DNA of 8,561 nucleotides. Source: Anaerolineales bacterium UBA2181 (GTDB taxonomy: Bacteria; Chloroflexota; Anaerolineae; Promineifilales; UBA4811). Shown here in pieces: positions 6,130 through 8,561 of the stretch; position 1 is the first letter of the stretch; every line of letters begins with the position of its first letter. Position numbers and translations under genes: made by a program. The notes beneath the pieces are model-generated. The model did not search any database. It saw only the letters and a program-made list of their open reading frames with translations, and was not told the DNA's origin. Location of the stretch: NCBI GenBank assembly GCA_002328075.1, contig DCVT01000050.1, forward strand, positions 1-8,561. Direction: 5' to 3'.

Positions 6130-7248
6130 ATGAGCGGCGTCTTCCCGGCCAGTTACGAGGAATCGCGGGCCCGTTTTCGCGGCTACCTGGACGGCATCCA
6201 GGACCGCTGGCCAGGCGCTCGGCTGGAGTCGCACGCTCTGGAGGACGAACCCGGCCTGAGCATTGACTGGATCACGGTCGACGCAGCGGACAGGCGTCGC
6301 CTCGTCGTCTTTTCCACCGGCCTGCACGGTATCGAGGGGTACGTTGGCGCCGCGATGCTGGATCTGTTGGTGGCCGAGTTCGTACCTCGCCTTGACCTGC
6401 GGGAGACCGGGCTGCTCCTGATCCACCCGATAAACCCTTGGGGAATGGCCCACCGCCGGCGCTGCAACGCCAACCACATCGACCTGAACCGCAACTTTGT
6501 GGCCCGCTGGGACGGCCTTTCCCAGGCCAACCCGGCGTTTGACCGGGTCCTGGCCCTACTCCACCGGCCGCAGCCACTGGGAAGCTGGACGGCAGCCAAC
6601 CTACGTTTCCTTCTGGGCGCCGCGCGGCTGATGCTGGAGCTCGGCGTGACGGGCGGGCGAAACGCGATTCTGGCCGGGCAGTACCGCCATGCCGAGGGGT
6701 TCTACTACGGCGGCAGCGGAGTGCAGGAGGAGACCCGCCTCCTGATAGGCCTCATGGAGCAGGCGCTGGCGAATTATGAGCAGATTGTCCATCTGGATAT
6801 GCACACCGGGTACGGCCCGCGCCGCCGGATGAGCATCGTCCACCCGCTGGGCGAGGCGGGCTCCTCATCCGATTGGGCGCGAAACCTGGGCTACCCGCGG
6901 GTGGTGCGGACCGATCCGCAAGAGTTCTACACTATCCTGGGCGACATGACCGATTACTGGTACCAGTTGCGCGAGGCTCGCTTCCCCGGCCGGCTGGTGT
7001 ACGCCGCCAGCTTTGAGTTCGGCACCTTTGGCGACTCGCTGGCAGCGCAGATCCGGAGCCTGCGCGCATCGGTCCTGCAGAACCAGCTCGAGGTGTGCGG
7101 CGCCAGCAACCGTGCTGCCGCAGAACGACCACGGCGCGAGTACGAGGAGCAGTACTATCCTACCGACCCGGCCTGGCGCGACATGGCATTGGCTGATGCG
7201 CGCCAGGCCTTCCAGGGCATTCTGGGCTACCACCGCCTGATGGCGTAG
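6130..7248 (+). CDS. DUF2817 zinc carboxypeptidase-like hydrolase (M14 clan)
   Basis: A 372-residue cytoplasmic protein with no signal peptide, matching the DUF2817 branch of M14 metallopeptidases, which cleave C-terminal residues or acyl-amino-acid amide bonds. Zinc ligands: H66 and E69 in HGIEGYVG, and H225 in HLDMHTGYG. The substrate carboxylate-binding part is NANHIDLNRNF (113-123; D118, N120, R121). The probable general base is E296 in ASFEFGTFGD. Also typical are IHPINPWGMAHRRR (98-111) and EGFYYGGSG (189-197). The start ATG at 6130 immediately follows the TAG of the transporter (6127-6129), with no intergenic base and no clear Shine-Dalgarno in the preceding GC-rich codons, so it is probably translated by ribosomes that terminated on the carrier. 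The substrate is likely whatever the carrier imports. The exact reaction is unknown. Confidence 0.88.
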   Translation: MSGVFPASYEESRARFRGYLDGIQDRWPGARLESHALEDEPGLSIDWITVDAADRRRLVVFSTGLHGIEGYVGAAMLDLLVAEFVPRLDLRETGLLLIHPINPWGMAHRRRCNANHIDLNRNFVARWDGLSQANPAFDRVLALLHRPQPLGSWTAANLRFLLGAARLMLELGVTGGRNAILAGQYRHAEGFYYGGSGVQEETRLLIGLMEQALANYEQIVHLDMHTGYGPRRRMSIVHPLGEAGSSSDWARNLGYPRVVRTDPQEFYTILGDMTDYWYQLREARFPGRLVYAASFEFGTFGDSLAAQIRSLRASVLQNQLEVCGASNRAAAERPRREYEEQYYPTDPAWRDMALADARQAFQGILGYHRLMA

Positions 7249-7254
7249 GCAACT

Positions 7255-7282
7255 CCTTTGGCTGCATTAAAGCGGCCAGAGG
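7255..7282 (+). terminator. Hairpin after the peptidase gene (probable 3' end)
   Basis: Seven bases after the stop codon, cctttggctgc (7255-7265) can pair with gcggccagagg (7272-7282) over 11 bp with two G-U pairs and an attaaa loop. An alternative fold gcggcc/ggccgc (7272-7277 with 7281-7286) shares one arm, so the two exclude each other. There is no T-run, so termination may need Rho. A smaller hairpin ccgct/agcgg (7304-7317) follows. Confidence 0.4.
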
Positions 7283-7286
7283 CCGC

Positions 7287-7521
7287 GGCGCCTCAATGCC
7301 CGACCGCTCCATAGCGGGAATTCCGCCGCCCTCCCCGGGCCAGGTCGAGCTTGCAGCTGCGGCCCTGGCGGGCGGTCCCGAGCATGACGCTACGAGCGGC
7401 GGACGGGGTCGAGCACGCGAGCGACCGACGCGCGGCGGCAATCAGCCAGGCGCTGTGCGCAATTCGTCTATTCGCTTGACATTCGTTGGCTGGGCTGGTG
7501 GCGCTGGAGCCCGTGTTCGTA
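7287..7521. other. Gene-free GC-rich stretch
   Basis: I see no gene here: the frames on both strands are Ala/Arg/Pro-rich with no ribosome site. A lone TTGACA (7476-7481) has no matching -10 at normal spacing. It is probably decayed accessory DNA between the plus-strand operon and the small minus-strand gene. Confidence 0.4.
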
Positions 7522-7597
7522 GTGTGCCCGTCGCACAGGACTTCTGTTGGTGATACACCGGCGGGCGCAAGAACTGCCGTACGGCAACACAACGAAC
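7522..7597 (+). repeat. Dispersed repeat, copy B
   Basis: Second copy of the element at 3512-3588, in the same orientation, about 4 kb away. Its centre gccgtacggc (7576-7585) is a perfect 10-base palindrome; copy A has gccttacggc at the same place. It lies in non-coding DNA downstream of both the peptidase gene and the small minus-strand gene. Confidence 0.5.
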
Positions 7598-7654
7598 GGC
7601 CCTACTCTTGGGTGGCGGGAGCGACGGCTTCGCTCAGCGCACCGCGCAGTGAGC

Positions 7655-7900
7655 TTAAAGGGAGGGGCCGTCCATCCAAACAAAAAACGCAGTGGCGGTT
7701 CCGGTGGTACGCCGCTGCGTTGGATGGTTGGCGTTTTCTATGGGATTGGGCCGGTTATGCTTTCTCGGCGGCCACCCGCGACGGCTCTCGCGTGCCTTCT
7801 CGCGGATCAGTTGGTACACGCCGGCGATCAGGGTCACGCCGACCAGGGCGACGACCGCGATTTCCAGACTGTACATGAGCGCGAATTTCAGCGTTTCCAT
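7655..7900 (-). CDS. Small single-span membrane protein, probably frameshifted
   Basis: Predicted 81-residue protein. Residues 1-38 look real: a short N-terminus, one membrane helix (about 7-30, with EIAVVALVGVTLIAG) and a basic tail LIREKARES. The ATG at 7900 is preferred because AGGAGGT (7907-7913) lies six bases upstream; the ATG at 7906 is too close to it. The remaining part (RGWPPRKHNRPNP onward) is unlike a protein end, and its codons 60-73 run through a strong intrinsic terminator at 7682-7721, so the frame's stop lies beyond the likely transcript end. In a neighbouring frame the DNA reads SRVAAEKA and stops at TAA (7755-7757), just before the terminator, giving a natural end for a 47-48 residue protein. 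I infer a small insertion or deletion near 7776-7786, real or from sequencing. Function unknown. Confidence 0.6.
   Translation of the reverse strand: METLKFALMYSLEIAVVALVGVTLIAGVYQLIREKARESRRGWPPRKHNRPNPIENANHPTQRRTTGTATAFFVWMDGPSL
7682..7721 (-). terminator. Rho-independent terminator of the small membrane protein gene
   Basis: On the minus strand a 12-bp stem aacgcagcggcg/cgccactgcgtt (7721-7710 with 7697-7686, one G-U pair) and a 12-nt loop are followed at once by TTTTTTGTTT (the six-T run is 7687-7682). This is a textbook intrinsic terminator, acting only leftward. Confidence 0.75.
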
Positions 7901-7955
7901 CTCCATACCTCCTGCCTGCATCACAATCTGTGTTGATCCTTCACTTGATGCCCAG

Positions 7956-7964
7956 ATCATAGCA
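7956..7964 (-). promoter_or_regulatory. Extended -10 promoter for the small membrane protein gene
   Basis: On the minus strand, TGC-TATGAT (7964-7956) is an extended -10 element one base from consensus. No good -35 lies 17 bases upstream, which extended -10 promoters can tolerate. Transcription from near 7949 gives a leader of about 49 nt to the ATG at 7900. Confidence 0.45.
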
Positions 7965-8064
7965 CCGGACGGGGCGGGCGCATTTGATCCGCCGACCTCG
8001 CGGTCCAGAACCGGTCTGCTGTTAGCCCAAAGTAGTAGAGTCCCCTTTTACCAAAGTTAAAATG

Positions 8065-8082
8065 TCCCCTATGGAAAGGGGA
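8065..8082 (+). promoter_or_regulatory. Hairpin covering the transposase ribosome site
   Basis: tcccct (8065-8070) pairs with agggga (8077-8082) across a 6-nt loop. The right arm contains the Shine-Dalgarno aggggaa for the GTG at 8089. Such a fold would limit translation of transcripts entering from outside, a known control in several insertion sequences. Confidence 0.35.
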
Positions 8083-8088
8083 ACAAGT

Positions 8089-8561
8089 GTGGACGAACTA
8101 CTAACCATGAGCAAGACCGAACTCAATCGACTAGAGATCATGCAGGCGATCCGTGAGAAGCGCTTGACCTAGAAAGCAGCAGCGGAGTCGCTGCGGCTCA
8201 GCGTGCGACAGGTGAAGCGGCTATACCGGGCATTTCGTCAGATGGGTGCTGCGGGGCTCGTGAGCCGCCGGCGCGGCAAACCAAGCAACCACCGGCTTGA
8301 CCCGTCGGTGGTGAAGCGAGCTCGGGATCTGATCGAGGAGAGCTATCGCGACTTTGGGCCAACTCTGGCTTGCGAGAAACTGGTGGAGGTCCATGGCATC
8401 CGTATATCGGATGAGACGGTCCGAAAGCTGATGATCACTGAGGGGTGCTGGAAGACGAAGAAGGCCAAGCAACCAGCGTCGCACCCGATGCGTGAACGTC
8501 GTCGTCGTTTTGGGGAGTTGGTGCCGATCGACGGTTCTGACAATGATTGGTTTGAAGCGAG
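8089..8561 (+). pseudogene. ISNCY-family transposase, amber-interrupted and cut by window edge
   Basis: The reading frame from GTG 8089 (aggggaa ribosome site six bases upstream) encodes the N-terminal part of an ISNCY-type DDE transposase. It shows MSKTELNRLEIMQAI, then the helix-turn-helix AAESLRLSVRQVKRLYRAF, AGLVSRRRGKPSNHRL, YRDFGPTLACEKL and RISDETVRKLM. It ends with FGELVPIDGSDNDWFE, whose IDGS carries the first catalytic aspartate. Codon 28 counted from the GTG is TAG (8170-8172), in the phrase RLT-stop-KAAAE where relatives carry glutamine, so a single C-to-T change of CAG would explain it. An ATG at 8107 is an alternative start but does not avoid the stop. Downstream the frame stays open to the window end, so the mutation is probably recent. 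Amber read-through or glutamine insertion by a suppressor tRNA is possible but not shown. Confidence 0.85.

Larger units (their letters stand above)
8035..8561 (+). mobile_element. Left part of an ISNCY-like insertion sequence
   Basis: GC content drops and the sequence type changes near 8030. The outer bases hold gtcccctttta (8040-8050) and a near copy gtcccct (8064-8070), as expected of repeated transposase-binding ends, followed by the transposase gene. The left boundary is uncertain by several bases because the right end and target duplication are outside the window. It has probably inserted upstream of the small minus-strand gene's promoter. Confidence 0.55.

Noticed and set aside
5203..6477. 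Long minus-strand open frame of 424 codons
   Set aside because: Antisense to carrier and peptidase; no domain signal, and the opposite strand shows complete family motifs.
7486..7936. Plus-strand open frames over repeat B and the small minus-strand gene
   Set aside because: They start without ribosome sites and run antisense through the small membrane protein gene and its terminator.
8221..8484. Minus-strand open frame opposite the transposase
   Set aside because: Antisense shadow of a recognisable transposase frame.
1..8561. CRISPR array, tRNA or rRNA genes
   Set aside because: No regularly spaced direct repeats, no cloverleaf with a T-loop motif, and no conserved rRNA segment was seen on either strand.

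Overview
The window is a GC-rich bacterial segment of dense, tightly packed genes with good Shine-Dalgarno sites, separated by unusually structured intergenic DNA. Gene content (an ABC-2 exporter with two paralogous permeases, a small helical protein plus nucleotidyltransferase pair, a YfcC-type carrier, a DUF2817 peptidase and an ISNCY-like transposase) would fit a Chloroflexota-like or other environmental high-GC lineage. That placement is inference from gene style only; no marker gene is present.

Layout. Positions 1-571 hold no intact gene: a possible three-way-junction RNA fold lies at the very edge (7-69), followed by a decayed minus-strand remnant resembling TPR protein sequence (109-about 410). 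Minus strand, 3068 down to 572: a three-gene ABC-2 exporter operon, ATPase then permease A then permease B, nearly touching. It has a good sigma70-type promoter at 3123-3151 and a perfect 7-2-7 palindrome at 3101-3116 placed at the expected transcription start. Between the divergent operons (3069-3802) lie strong hairpins, a nine-G run, a second promoter-like box and one copy (A) of a dispersed repeat.

Plus strand, 3803 to 7248: a small helical protein and an AbiEii/MNT-like nucleotidyltransferase overlap by one base and are preceded by an extended -10 promoter. After 57 bases come a YfcC/DcuC-type membrane carrier and, with zero spacing, a zinc M14-like DUF2817 peptidase. The last two look like an uptake-and-hydrolysis pair for a peptide or acyl-amino acid; the first two look like a regulatory or toxin-antitoxin-like module.

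From 7249 to the right edge is accessory DNA: a terminator-like hairpin, repeat copy B, a small minus-strand single-span membrane protein whose reading frame overruns its own terminator (a sign of a frameshift), and the left end of an ISNCY-like insertion sequence whose transposase carries an in-frame amber codon. No single known defence or novel system is proven. The best leads are the two-gene nucleotidyltransferase module, the palindrome-controlled exporter promoter, the dispersed repeat with a conserved core, and the coupled transporter-peptidase pair.
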